This document shows, piece by piece, positions 46,164 to 62,396 of a DNA stretch of 64,000 bases (position 1 is the first letter of the stretch; every line of letters starts with the position of its first letter). This DNA comes from Helicostylum pulchrum (Eukaryota > Mucoromycota > Mucoromycetes > Mucorales > Mucoraceae). The translations under genes and the position numbers were made by a program. The stretch is taken from positions 744,001 through 808,000 of the forward strand of contig JAIXMO010000002.1 in assembly GCA_025677825.1 (NCBI GenBank), read 5' to 3'. Below the pieces are notes generated by a model. It saw only the letters and a program-made list of their open reading frames with translations, had not been told where the DNA came from and did not search any database.

Positions 46164-46415
46164 TCATTTAAAACTACTTGAGCCCTCTCTTTTGAATCGA
46201 GTAGACACGTATAATTGCTGCATACCGTCGTCATAAATGTTTCTAATTAACGATACAGCAGCGAGGTCCACAAGCGATCCTGTATAACGGGGTACACACA
46301 GTAGGGGAATTTGTGCCGTAACCCACGTCACTATATTTTTTAATTTGCCCTGTATATTTTTTTTAATTTTTTTTAATTTTTTTTGTTGTTGTTGTTTTTG
46401 TTTCGTTGATAACAA
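46164..46415 (-). other. Minus-strand frame with coding-like C-terminus
   Basis: 84 codons. The first third is low-complexity Lys/Gln and likely spurious, but the rest (LVDLAAVSLIRNIYDDGMQQ, cut here) reads like protein. It may be the last exon of a relic gene in the 450-bp gap between HIBCH and MIC12, where it would overlap the MIC12 promoter. Confidence 0.25.
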
Positions 46416-46439
46416 AAAGAATTAGAAAATATATATAAA

Positions 46440-46867
46440 ATGCCTAGAATTGTACCTTTATTAAGTGGATTAGCTTTAGCAGCAGCGGTTACTTATAAGT
46501 TTAGAAACGACCTTGTTAAGGACCAAGGAGATATTAAGTCTCGCTTAAACGAAGCCAAGTCAACACTGGAAAGAGCAGTAACAGAGGAAAGTTATACCCG
46601 AGGACCTTCTTACTTGAACGACTCACAAAAATATGTTTCCCATAGACTTGTTCCCTCTGGTAAAAGATAGATAGAGATATACATAAAATGATGGTTTCAA
46701 TTGATAATTTTTTTTTTGTTATAATAGTCAAGGATACATGGAATAGTCAGATTATGAACGCATCACAATCTATAGTAAAGGTAGATATTGGATCGAAAGT
46801 ACAAGATTGCTGGAACAGATATGTTGTCGAAAACGTTAAAGAAGCTATTAACAACAACAAGAAATAA
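46440..46867 (+). CDS. MICOS subunit Mic12-like
   Basis: Exons 46440-46659 and 46728-46867 give 119 residues. An N-terminal hydrophobic helix (IVPLLSGLALAAAVTYKF) is followed by a short soluble helix and, after the intron, VKDTWNSQI, which matches the family's conserved KDxWNxQI segment. Mic12 is a small inner-membrane protein of the MICOS complex at mitochondrial crista junctions, bridging Mic10 and Mic60 modules. Length and topology fit. The assignment rests on this short signature and overall design. Confidence 0.65.
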
Positions 46868-47053
46868 TCATTAAAATAATAAAAAGGCTTGTGTGATAAC
46901 ACACCTGCTGACCCTGTGATTTTATCATGTGATTGCATAAATATCGTATTTATTTTTGGGTTTATTTTTAATTTTTTTCCTTTTTCTCTCTTTTCCCTCC
47001 TTTTATTTTTCTTTTTAGCTTTATAGATATTAAAAAAGAGAGAAAGATTATAA

Positions 47054-48336
47054 ATGACGAATAGCTCAGTGCGAGAAAAGATTGGAATTGAAAGTGATTT
47101 TGGAATATTAAGTATGGAAGAAAGTAGTAGATTGTACCAAAGTGGATCAATAAGAAGTAGTAGTAGTAGTAGTAATAGTAGAAGAAAACAATGTGACAGA
47201 AGTGATAGTTGGGTAGTACCAAAGGTCAAAACGTTATCACAACAAAAGTCAAGTCAATTTCGGATGATAGTATGTGGTGATTCAGGTACAGATTTATATA
47301 TGTGATTTTAATTGTAGTCACTAAAAAAAAAAAAAAGGTATTGGCAAATCAGCGCTTGTACAAACATTAGCAGGTTTAGAAGATTTACCAGAGAATAATA
47401 ATGAATCACCATTTCAACCAATTGAAGTATTTGTACCAGATACAGACATATGTATAGTAGATACAATTGGTTATGGTGCCTTAATAAGAGTAAATATTTT
47501 TTTTTTTTGTGCTTCTGCAAAAAAATATATAATTAAATATGTATTAGGCGGATGTTATTTTTTCAAATGTAAAGAGTTATATAGAACAACAATTTGAAAA
47601 GACAAGTAGTGTATTTAATGCAGACTATACAAAAAAAGATAATTTAAGGTATATGGTATATCAGTCAAGCGACATTTTGAGTCATGTGGATGCTTGTCTC
47701 TATGTCATCATGGGTCGATTGAAACCAATCGATATTGAATACATGCGATCGATACATGACCTTGTAAATATTATACCGGTCATTATACAAGCTGACTTGA
47801 CACTAAGACCAGAAGAAAGGATTGCACAAAGACTGGATATTGTAAATATGTTGAAAGCAAATGAGATTGATATTAGTTTTGTTGGATATGAAAGTTATCA
47901 AGATATCTTGAATTGTTGTAAAGACCCATTAAACCACCCATTATGTCCACCTTTTATGTTGGACTGCACTAATAATAACAGTGCTGGTAATAAAAAGAAA
48001 TCATTTCATGGATTATTAGGTTTAAAACAAGCATTATATCAACATCAATATAAATATTTAAAATCAAACACCACTGAAAAATTTATCAACTGGAGGAGTA
48101 ATAATCATGTATCATCATCTTCCACGACAACTACACCATCTTCATCACAGGAACAAGTAAAAAGTAATATTCGAATATCACAATATATTACAAAAAGGCG
48201 TCATAGTATAGAGCGTGAAATGCTGCTGCAAGAAAAGAACTTGATAAACGAATTAGAAACTTCAAATAAACAAAAAAGAACCGAGCTAATACTGGAGCAA
48301 TTAAATTTACTTTTAAAGCAAGATTTTGATATCCAA

Positions 48337-48372
<36 letters not shown>

Positions 48373-48498
48373 TATACCCCCGTGACGCATCATTTTTGGA
48401 TTTGTCTATCTATTGTGCTATCAATTTTTATTTGTTATCAAAATGGGTCATCATTAATAACAAAATGCATGCAATCCCAATGGGCAAAAAATGAATAA
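47054..48498 (+). CDS. Septin-like GTPase with C-terminal membrane segment
   Basis: Exons 47054-47285, 47338-47489 and 47548-48498 give 444 residues. After a Ser-rich basic N-terminus the GTPase begins: P-loop GDSGIGKSALV (split by intron 1), switch-2-like DTIGYG, and septin text HVDACLYVIMGRLKPIDIEYM and VNIIPVIIQADLTLRPEE. Septins normally have AKAD at the last site; here it is IQAD, so the base-specificity Lys is missing and GTP binding may be altered. A coiled coil (EREMLLQEKNLINELETS, cut here) follows, then polyThr/polyAla and a hydrophobic helix FWICLSIVLSIFICY near the end. Septins form filaments at septa and hyphal necks; a membrane-anchored form is unusual. The acceptor lies at the end of an A-run of 14. 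Confidence 0.8.
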
Positions 48499-48610
48499 AA
48501 AATCTAGTCACAATTTTTTTTTTTTTTTGCATTAAAAAGAGTGCCTTTTTTTTCTCTGTTTCTCTCTCTCTTTTCTTTATTTCACTATGTCAATATAAAA
48601 TATTGGTGAA

Positions 48611-48952
48611 ATGACTTTAATACAAGATCAACATGATTATTATGACTCAGTTTATCATTTAGTACAAGTTTCTTTATACAAATTAAACAACCCAACAGAA
48701 AAAGAACCTTCACTAAAACGACAATTACTTATACGCAACTTATTAATACTATCCTCAAATCTGATTACAACACAACCAACTGAACAAGTTTGGCTTGATG
48801 CTTGTTTTGATGAATTAGATCAAGAAGAAGACTATGATATGGAAGAAAAAGAAGGGCAAGAACAACAAGACAATTTAGTTGTAGTGTTTCCGTTCGATTA
48901 TGTTACTCAAGAAAAGGATCAACCTATTACACTTTTTCTTCATGTAAAATAA
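48611..48952 (+). CDS. Small SERTA-like protein
   Basis: One exon, 113 residues. Residues 14-46 (VYHLVQVSLYKLN ... EPSLKRQLLIRNLL) follow the SERTA-domain pattern: hydrophobic helix with SLxKL, then EPSLRRxVLIxNTLR. In animals SERTA proteins are small transcriptional co-regulators. The C-terminal half is acidic (DELDQEEDYDMEEKEGQEQQ), fitting an activation region. Assignment rests on motif memory. It is convergent with SMC3, with 45 bp between stops. Confidence 0.6.
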   Translation: MTLIQDQHDYYDSVYHLVQVSLYKLNNPTEKEPSLKRQLLIRNLLILSSNLITTQPTEQVWLDACFDELDQEEDYDMEEKEGQEQQDNLVVVFPFDYVTQEKDQPITLFLHVK

Positions 48953-48957
48953 AATTA

Positions 48958-53718
<4,761 letters not shown>

Positions 53719-54522
53719 TTAAACTATTCAAAAAAAAAAAGGTAAAGAAAACAAAAAAAGAAAACTCTTTAAACGCGAACCATACGCGAATGTTTTTATT
53801 GTTTTTTTTTAGTTTGCGCGAAAACGTCACAAAACGGCGTTCTAATCTATGCATTTAAACTCAAAAGTCTTAAAATCCTGCTACTTTTGCAACTTGATAC
53901 TATGTGTACATTAGTTATAAACTTCTAACTGACCAAAGTTATATATCTTGTATTACTAGTTCGCTTTTTTTTTCCGCATGAAATATTTATTTATAATTGT
54001 AAGTTATGCTTTCAGAATAACCTTGGATAATGGTTTTTGAATGGTCCATCTTTTGCAGAATAAATTATTGACATTTCTTAGCTGCGGTGCTTCTCTTTTT
54101 TTTAAGCGAGAAGATTCTGAGTGTCCCCAATACTGTTAGATATGCTAACGAAGCTGATGATTCTGCTGCTTCAAAAAATGAAATTGTCGTAGTTACAAAG
54201 CACCGCCGAATGGAGGAAAGCGAAACCATCCAAAGGTGAGTTTGGAAGAATTAAAGGTGTTCTGCCAAACCCTGCTAACAAGAGCTAGTAGACTGTTTAC
54301 AGTTCTCTGACATCTCCACAATTTTTGACCCAGAGTTTTCTGTATAAACCAAACTGTATCCGTCTATATAAAAACTTATAAAAAATTACTTTTTCAAATT
54401 TTATTTTAATAGGGCAGTTTGGAAACCATTAAATTTTAGAGATAGTTTAGGTTTGTGGCACCTAATCTAATTTTGAGTTTTGGAAGTCATGCAATATGGA
54501 GCTATCAACATATTTATCTGAC
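53719..54522. other. Intergenic with an isolated exon-like block at 54098-54236
   Basis: The SMC3 promoter region, then a plus-strand block (SVPNTVRYANEADDSAAS, cut here, to ESETIQ) ending at a GTGAGT donor and preceded by a TTTAAG acceptor-like site. No partner exon is apparent; probably a relic. The remainder is A/T-rich and empty. Confidence 0.3.
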
Positions 54523-54991
54523 CTAACCTGATATCTGTAAATTGACTATTTTGATCTTCTTAGTATCCTGGAAATTTAACCGACGCTCACTGGCAATCTG
54601 GTCAAGAACCATCTTTCCTTCTACCAATAATTTTCCGTTGTCGGTTGATGACTTGTCAGCTTTACCATCCTTGGCCACTTCACAATTGGCGATATCGTAG
54701 CTCGTGATATATTTTGGGGCAGCAGGTGAGGATGTCTCTAATATCAATCTTAGGTCTACCTTAGATGGGCCACGTTCATCTTGATCAGCAGACAGACCTT
54801 TATATTCAGAGCTCCACGTATCTCCACTTCAGAATTTAAAGCGTATCAAAATCAATCAAAATAACTACAAATAACAAATACTCACCTTACTAATACTATT
54901 GAGGAGCCTTCAAAGAGAATATCTAAGATCGGAAACCATATATTCTTGAATATGTCCACTTCCGGCATCCGTCTCCAACGGTCCAGGGACT
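54523..54991 (-). pseudogene. Truncated E-x-K (PD-(D/E)XK-like) family fragment
   Basis: Two exon-like pieces: about 54991-54893 (WRRMPEVDIFKNIWFPILD, cut here) ends at a GTGAGT donor; 54836-54523 begins SGDTWSSEYKGLSAD after a CTGAAG acceptor and continues through KVDLRLILE, DIANCEVAKDG and KLLVEGKMVLD to a stop. The spacing of Asp (VDLRL) before E-V-A-K matches the other two members. The DIF.NIW.PIL text is one I recall from a highly repeated Mucorales family. Both ends are missing, with a break at about 54992, so it is a fragment. No transposon ends seen. Confidence 0.5.
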
Positions 54992-55272
54992 TTTTTTAAA
55001 ATAACACAACGGGAAATTTTTCTCCGATTTTTCAACTTTTTTATATGTTTTTAACTTTTTCACTTGAATGCAGCGACTTTTTTACATTTTAAAAAAATTA
55101 AAATCTCAGCCAAAATTTCCCGTTATGATTTATACCTAATATTTAGAGAACAATAACATAATATAAGTAAGAAGTAGATGTCATTATAATATTTGTACAT
55201 AGACTTGTGTAAGCTGATATGAAGTATATCACAATTTTATTTATGAAAATATGCAAAGTTGCTTTGTTTATT
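54992..55272. other. Short gap, no gene
   Basis: Non-coding. A segment of roughly 55000-55125 contains CGGGAAATTTTTCTCC near its start and the reverse-type AAATTTCCCGTTATG near its end, a loose inverted repeat around A/T-rich text. Confidence 0.3.
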
Positions 55273-57044
55273 TTAAAATAGTAGTGATAATAAACTACGG
55301 GGTGCTTGATTTTTATCGGTGCAGAAATATAAGGATACAGATGTATCGCAGAGTACAGTAAACCTCAGGTTACCCATGCCCTTTGTTTTTCCATATTCAA
55401 TAATACGCTGTTCTTCGGTCCCATGTGTATATTTGATCAAGACAAATTTATTTTCGTCCGTAACATGGATATTTGTACTTGTGTATTTAACGCTCTTTAG
55501 TTTTTCGAAACCTGCTAAATCAATAACAGGATTATTCCAATCTGCAGCTCTTAATGATATAATCTCGATATTATGAAAATGAGCTGTCACCAAATCAGCA
55601 AGGTTTTTAGTTAGCGTAATATTTTCCACTTGTAAAACATCAATATCACAGTTTGTTCGATTAGAAGAAGTTAGAGCTAAACTAAGATACGACCCCAAAT
55701 ATTCGCGTGAGCGCCATGTAATGCTAAGACTTTGAAGCCTAGGGAAATTTGAAAGGGAGTAATTTAAAACTCGGTATACATCATCATCATCGTATAGACT
55801 CAAAAGATTAAATTTTAAAACATCGAAGATTTCGGGTCCAATTATCGAACTAGCCTTGTCAGGTACAGCGACATAAGTAGTAATAGGTCCATTTAAGTCA
55901 CTTCTGTATAGATCATACCTAACGCATAATACATCACGACGGAAGTATTGAAAAGAATGGCCAAAATCCATTATTTCGCCGGATGGTTCATTGAAACTGG
56001 CTGTACAATGAGTTTGCCGAGTCCCCTAAAAGAGTTCAATAATTTGAAGTATTTTGTCATATTGTTTTCGTCGTTGGATCGTTCTTGATACTCTTCGCGC
56101 AGTATAAAGCGAACGTATGTTTCATCAATATCACCAGCTTTTTCCATAAGTCTTAATGCAAGATCCATTCCAACAATGTCAATCCAATTTAAAATATTTT
56201 GACGAGAGATCGTGATGTGTAAGTCAGTTAACTGATTTGGAAAGTAATCTACGAGGTATCTCGTATACATCGCCGATAGAGATGGTAGACATAAATTTAA
56301 ACAGGTCAAACTTGAAATAAAATTCAAATTGATTCTTCTATTATCGTCTAATATATAGTGCATGGCACTGTCGGAAATTGGATGACGACTATCAAACACA
56401 AGAAGCTCCAAATTGGGACAACTATCTTGTATTTGAAATGGTGTCAAATTGATATCATGCCTATTGTGCAATTCTAGTTTTGTCAATTTCTTAAACCGAG
56501 TTAATAAATTTGATATATCGGTTTTTCGCGAGTTAATTGTGTTTCTATCATAAACTAAACTGATACAGGTAAGAGAGTTACGAAATTTGTAATATACTGA
56601 AAATAATAAGTCGCTTCGGATATCACAAAGGTTGAATCCAATATCAATGTGGTTAATATGCTGCATATCAGCATCTAACAAATATCCTACATATTCTTCA
56701 GGATTGTACACTAGCTTAAAATCAATCTCCTTTAAATTTGGTAACTGATTCAATAACTCTAATAATTCTAGTCTATTGAGGGCATACGAGTCTCTACGAC
56801 CCCTAGTTTCTCGAAAGGCTAACGTTGTAGTAAGATGACTATGTTTGAAATATTGATTGTGGTCCAAATTGTTTAAAAGCAATTTCAGACGAGAAATATT
56901 ACGGTCTCGTAGTATCACTGCTTCCCAGCCCAATGGAATAGCCATCATATACCAACTCTTGCAAACAAAATAACACGTTTGAAAATCAATTCGTTCTAGA
57001 TATAGAAATGTTTTCGTGTATATTTCCACAGGTAGGTCTTGCAT
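55273..57044 (-). pseudogene. F-box/LRR-type protein gene split by a frameshift
   Basis: Two adjacent frames: 57044-55971 (357 residues) and 55971-55273 (232 residues), touching at TAATG. The first starts with an F-box (LPVEIYTKTFLYLERIDFQTCYFVCKSW is the region; key residues LP, W) and continues with leucine-rich-repeat-like text (LPNLKEIDF, KKLTKLELHNRHDI, CPNLELLVFDSR). The second continues the same style (FPRLQSLSI, VLQVENITL, FEKLKSVKY). The second frame stays open upstream of its ATG (NEPSGEI), so the two were probably one protein of about 590 residues before a one-base indel near 55980-56020. F-box proteins are substrate receptors of SCF ubiquitin ligases. Alternatives: sequencing error, or a truncated but working first part. 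Confidence 0.65.
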
Positions 57045-59029
57045 ATTTTAAAAAGATATAAAGTAAAAATGAAAAAGACTCGGGATGGAATAATATTATA
57101 TGTATATGTTTAGGAATTTAACACAGAAAATCTGATAAACGTCTTTATAAAAAAAAAAATGACCGTCTTATCATCTGACTCTTTATGATAAAATGTAAAA
57201 ATGTTTAATGACAAATGAAGGAGAGACCCTTATTTTTTTTTAAGCAACAGAACGATAAAGAGAGTTGGTTTCATAACTAACATAATCCTTTTATATAATC
57301 ACACCGACCGATTACTTTCATTGCCCTATTGTTATTTGAGCGGGGAAGATCTCAAGATAAATAATAAGTTAGTGACTATCATCATAGTCTCACCAGTCTC
57401 ATAGACAAAATTCTTTAACTAGTTTTATTTTATTTTTTTATTTGAAAACTGTTAAATCAGTAATCGAATCATTGTCTGAATTATCCCAATTGTCATTTAT
57501 TAATGATATAACCTCATTGTGGTTATAACGAAGATAAAAAACCCTCATCTTCGAATTGAGATTGGTTCCATAAAAAAAAGTCAAGTCAGAGAATATAAAG
57601 TTTTGAATAGTTCAAAAGAAAGTAATTTAAGGCTGTATATGTACCACACCATTGCCTATATCCGGGACCAATAAATCATCTCGTATATATCATATTCAAT
57701 AATTTACCTCCATTGGGTTATTTTTTTTTTTTTACTCGTGTAATATATTTAATCATTTTTGTATACATGTTTTACAGTAGCGGCTCTATTTAAGGGTTGC
57801 CGACATACGGAAGAAATACACCCTTATATCAAACAGCGGATAATTAAATACTGCTAAAGAAAAAAAAAGCTCATTGAGCTAGTTATCTTTTTTTCTGCAA
57901 AAGCTCAAACTATTTTAAATTCTATTAGTTAAAAAGTTTATTATTCTCAATTAAAATAAAGTGCAGAGCTTTTTCATTAGAATGCCACATATAACGATAC
58001 GTTTAAAAACTACTAGCTATGATATACAGGACTAAAAAGTATCTTTGTGCTCACTTTATTTGATTTACGCTGCATCTGTTTTAAATCTTTTGTCACATAA
58101 TAGCCTCTCTGTATTTACTTGGTTACTTTTCCTAGTTAACTTTCTAAAGAAAACTCGGTGGTCGTCAACAAGCGTATACCTAGATTTTAATTTTTGTAAT
58201 AAATTATGCATGATAGAATGTTTTTGCTGCGCAGCAAAAAACCTTCAAAATAATTTTTTGCAGTCACGAAAATGCGCCTTACGAAGAAATAGACCTAGTT
58301 CTCTCACGTAACATAGAAGCTTATTACGTTCACAGTTGTAAAAAGATATTTTTCATTTTCGTTTTATATAAAAAAAAGGGGGGTGGGGAAATAGGAAGGC
58401 CTGTGCAACTTAGCTTGCATACATAGATCGCTGCCTGAGTCTATTCTCTTATCATACCCATCCCCGAAGACATGATCCTCATTGAAAGCCTGGAGGAAAC
58501 AGCAGAAACCGTGGATCCAGGACCACCTATAAGGGAAAAAAAAGTTGTATCCAAATTGTGGTATGAAAAAGTTAAAAAAAAGTTGGTTTTTGACGGAACT
58601 TGAAAACCTTTGGGAAGAAAAATATCGCTCACTGAGATACTGGACTTTTACAAAATCGCTCACATTAGAAATCACTGCAGCTGTAATGAAAAATGGGGGT
58701 TTGATTTATTAAGAAACAGGAAACGCGTTTTGAACCCGAGTTATTTAATACAAAATAGTTGTTTTAAATATATCTTGTAGATAAAAAATTAGAAAGAGTA
58801 ATGACGGGCTTAAAAGTTTTATTTTTTGAGCAAAACAAGTAACCACATTAACGGCCAGATATATTCTAATTTAACAAGCCGCGATATCGGGGAACGTTTC
58901 CCGAGTCCGTAAGTATACAGTACTCGAATATATAACGATAACGATCAATAATTTATAAAAAAAAAAGGAAAGATAGCTATATCACTTATGAAAAACTCCG
59001 AAGGTTTTATCCTAGGGAAGAAAATGTGA
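57045..59029. other. Long intergenic stretch with a possible hydrolase relic
   Basis: Nearly 2 kb without a supportable gene. At about 58140-58235 on the plus strand, LKKTRWSSTSVYLDFNF resembles the last exon of the HIBCH-like gene (KKRKPQWSHTSYLDVDF), which could be a decayed paralogue tail. Frames at 58045-58311 and 58364-58675 otherwise show no domain. Confidence 0.35.
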
Positions 59030-61214
59030 TAGCGAAGGTGAAGATACGGTACAGATCGGCATATCCGAAAAGAGATTACACCGACTCTTTAAAAAGGGTA
59101 AAGCTAGTTGGAATCAAGATGATCTTTTCTTGTTTAAAGCGGTATCAGACTACATTGGCCTAACCGTAGAAAAATTGTTGAAAAAAGTAGACGAAGATAC
59201 AAAACAAGTTAAAGATACCGACGCGCTTCACTATGTATTTGATGTTCCGTCAGAATGGGAAGAAGAAATCAGAGATGTTCTGGTTCGACCTATTTTTGTT
59301 CGAGCCAATTTGATATCAGAGGATGACCACAAAGACAAGCTTTTATTTTACACCGATATAGAATCATTCTATTACCACATAATACGAGATCGGTACCCCA
59401 TAGTTCCTATGCTAGCGCGTAATACAATTATAGATAGAATTTCTCTAGTGAAAGAGAGTAAAATGTCGATAAAGTTGGATTCGATTTTAACTGGAAATCC
59501 TCTATTCGATTTTTCTAACTCTTTGTTGTTTCCAAAACCCGTGGCTTCCAATTCATCGTTTCTTACCACCAACGATGTTAAAGATGGTATAAGATAGTTT
59601 ATAAAGATAAAGTTCTCTTTCGATGCTCAAGAAGAAACGATTCGAAATATTATGGAAGAAATACACCTTGATATTTTGGAAAAAATAGTTAGTATTATGA
59701 TATGAGATGCATCAGGCAATATCTACTAACGGTTTATTATACAGGAAGATGAAGATAAAGCTTCTTATTTAGAGAAGCCTTTCATTACTGACGAAAGTAT
59801 ATCCAAATTAGACAAAAAGCAGGAGGCGCTTATAAAATCCATTCGTCCTATTGATATATGTGCTGAAATCAGTAAGCATTGGCCTAATAACTTGAAACTT
59901 TTACTTCCAGATGATCTTGTGAAGAAGTACTCCCTTTTGAGGTTAACTTCTACATGCTGGGACAGTACCGTAGACAAAGATCTCTTAGACTGGTCGGAAT
60001 ATATGTTTGAGTATAATTGTATTTCTTTTGGTTCTAACTATAACATATCTAACCGCTTGTCGGTTAAGGCGTTCGGCTATACAAACGTAGTACTAGGAGC
60101 TACTCGATACTTGTTTGACGCACTTCATAATTCTGACATATACTGTAAACCGCGTATATTATCTACAGAATGTCCGGCAACCTCTTCTTCGGTATTCCTA
60201 AAGTCAAAGCCTGACGCTATTTTGAGTATAGGTACGCCAAAACTATATGATTTATGGTTTCAGTACCAATATTTTTACAAATAGGCGTTTCGCTCGAATC
60301 TACAGCGTTATCATTTTCACTTTTAGATGAAAATGGTTTAGTAAAAGAAATTTGGGACCATGACTATTTTGTACCTGACACACGGTAAGTTAAAAATAAA
60401 AACATTCGATATGTATTTATATTAAGACGATACTAGTTTGCGCTCTTTGGGTTCTTTCTTTAACTTTTCAGAAGAAACAACATTAAATATCAAAAATTTG
60501 TAAGTGTATTTATATGTATAATGTATTTATTATCGATAAAAATAAATTAACCATTTACTCAGGTTTTTCGTTTTTGTTGACAAATACTTCATGAATGATC
60601 CCCCCCCCCTTTTTTTCTAATGACGAATACGACGCATTCCATAAGTATACGATGGCTGAAATAGAAGATATATTAAACGTAGAGGATCATAATAAATATT
60701 TACTGGTATCAACACAACAACAAGTATACATCAAAGAGTTTGTACGGATTTATATAATTTATATAAATTATATTGTATCAAGAAAGCTGCCAGAAATTAC
60801 AGCAAGAAATTTCAATATAAAAATCGGATATTCTATTACTATAGACAACATGTTGCTAAAAAGGTTATTTGGTACGGAAGACAATTTAAGAGACATAATA
60901 TATGCAAGTAACCTGGTACAAAAAGATGATAGTTATAAAAAACTCAGAATTGCGACACATGGAGAAGGACTCTTTCCTGAAATTCAACAATCTTTCAACT
61001 TACAGTTTACAATTAAGTCTTTCTTTGTAGTGGCTCAATTATATGAAAACTATATGCAGCTAACGTTAAACCAAGTAGTAACCGAGTCGGGTTTAGAAAA
61101 TGAATATCGGGGGAGATACACGTACCTTTATTACAAACATTTTTTATTTCTTTATTTTCTGTACAAAAAGGACGCGGTTCTTCCTAAAGCAACCACCGGA
61201 CATAAGCTAACATA
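59030..61214 (+). pseudogene. Hsp70-like (HSPA12-type) ATPase, broken
   Basis: Coding blocks: about 59020-59690 with an in-frame TAG near 59596, then a GTTAGT/CTAAC/ACAG intron, 59745-60231, an intron, 60284-60383, an intron, about 60438-60499, an intron, and about 60563-61214. Landmarks: LFKAVSDYI, HYVFDVPSEWEEEIRDVL, ANLISEDDHKDKLLFYT (equivalent of the family's VPAMWSD ... GLI...DHPDRL text), CWDSTVDKD, SLESTALSFSLLDENG, ATHGEGLFPE. The nucleotide-binding start (GIDFGTT type) is not found. A ten-C/seven-T run at 60600-60617 shifts the frame once more. With one stop, one shift and no N-terminus it looks like a diverged pseudogene of a family I recall as very expanded in Mucorales. Its 3' end is duplicated at 2790-3185. 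Confidence 0.5.
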
Positions 61215-61520
61215 AGGCTAAATGTACCTTTTTTTTTTTTGCAAATCTAAAAAAAAAGCAGAATAACTAATAAATATACAATTCCTTTAAAAAGTACATA
61301 TACAAAACAAAATACTTCAGGTGAAATGATGCACTGTAATAAAGATAAAGAGGAGGAAAAAGTGATTTATCTACTCTAAAAAAAAAGACGGAATAAATAC
61401 ATCTTGGGCTGATAAAATAGTCATTTTTATTCATTCTTACGTACACTTGTTTATTTCACACTTGTTTCATATAAGAAATTCAAAAACAACAAATGTTTTC
61501 ACCTTATTAAAGGGTGCGCG
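61150..61520 (+). repeat. Hsp70-like 3' end, partner of 2790-3185
   Basis: Last codons and 3' flank of the Hsp70-like gene, matching 2790-3185 in order and orientation (see that entry). The reading frame is still open here, so this is the less decayed copy. Confidence 0.75.
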
Positions 61521-61638
61521 TATAATTTACCTAAAAAAAAAAGTCACAAAGCAAAAAAAAAAAAAAAACGCGTTTCTCGATACTTCAAAAAAAAAATTTA
61601 AACGCGTATAACTTTTTTTTTTCTTTATTATATATATT

Positions 61639-62247
61639 ATGTCTGGTCCACTTTTAGTCAAACGTCTTTCCGAATACGCCCAAATTCCTACCAGAGGTTC
61701 AGTCCTTGCAGCCGGTTACGATCTCTACTGGTAACGTACTAACAAAAAAAAAGGGGGAAAGGAAATAATAAAAGCTGATCTCTTTCTTAAAAAAAAAGTG
61801 CTCATGACATTGTGATTCCTGCACAAGGTAAAATCATTGTAGCTACAGATATTGCTATTGCTGTACCTGAAGGTCACTACGGCCGTGTTGCCCCTCGCTC
61901 TGGGTTAGCCGCCAAACATCATTTAGATACTGGTGCTGGTGTAATTGATGCTGATTATCGTGGACCTGTTGGCGTTATCATGTTTAACTTTAGCAAAGTA
62001 GACTACTCTGGTAAACTCTAACAAAATTATTACAAAGCTGTGTAAAACTAACAAAGTGTAAAATAGTTAAGCGTGGTGATAGAATTGCACAATTAATTAT
62101 TGAAAAGATTTATACACCTGAAGTTGTGGAAGTACAAGTAAGTTTTAAAATTTTGCCTAATAAGGCTCTTTTTGACTAAAACGATTTTAGTCTTTGGATG
62201 CTTCCGACCGCGGCGCTGGTGGGTTTGGGTCAACTGGCTACCAATAA
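61639..62247 (+). CDS. DUT1: dUTP diphosphatase (dUTPase)
   Basis: Exons 61639-61730, 61799-62010, 62067-62137 and 62191-62247 give 143 residues. The five trimeric dUTPase motifs are in order: [50 protein letters not shown] and the C-terminal [12 protein letters not shown] that closes over the nucleotide. The enzyme hydrolyses dUTP to dUMP, keeping uracil out of DNA and supplying thymidylate synthesis. Each intron splits the protein between motifs. All catalytic residues (Asp of DADYRG, Tyr, the glycine-rich tail) are visible. Confidence 0.96.
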
Positions 62248-62396
62248 GATCGTGTGGCTCTGTCTGTTTTTTCGCACGCCTTTTTAACTTATGCAGAAAA
62301 ATCCGCTGCTTCGGCACTGTTTTTTCCCGTTTATAAATAAAAAGTTTTTTATACATCTTCTTCTTTCTTCTTTTTTTCTTTCTTATAAACAAAAAA

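Noticed and set aside
46747..47229. 160-codon minus-strand frame over MIC12 and the septin-like start
   Set aside because: Leucine runs are the antisense of serine codons; overlaps two supported genes.
54992..55125. Terminal inverted repeat of a transposon next to the E-x-K fragment
   Set aside because: Only a short loose inverted match, with no transposase and no evident target duplication.
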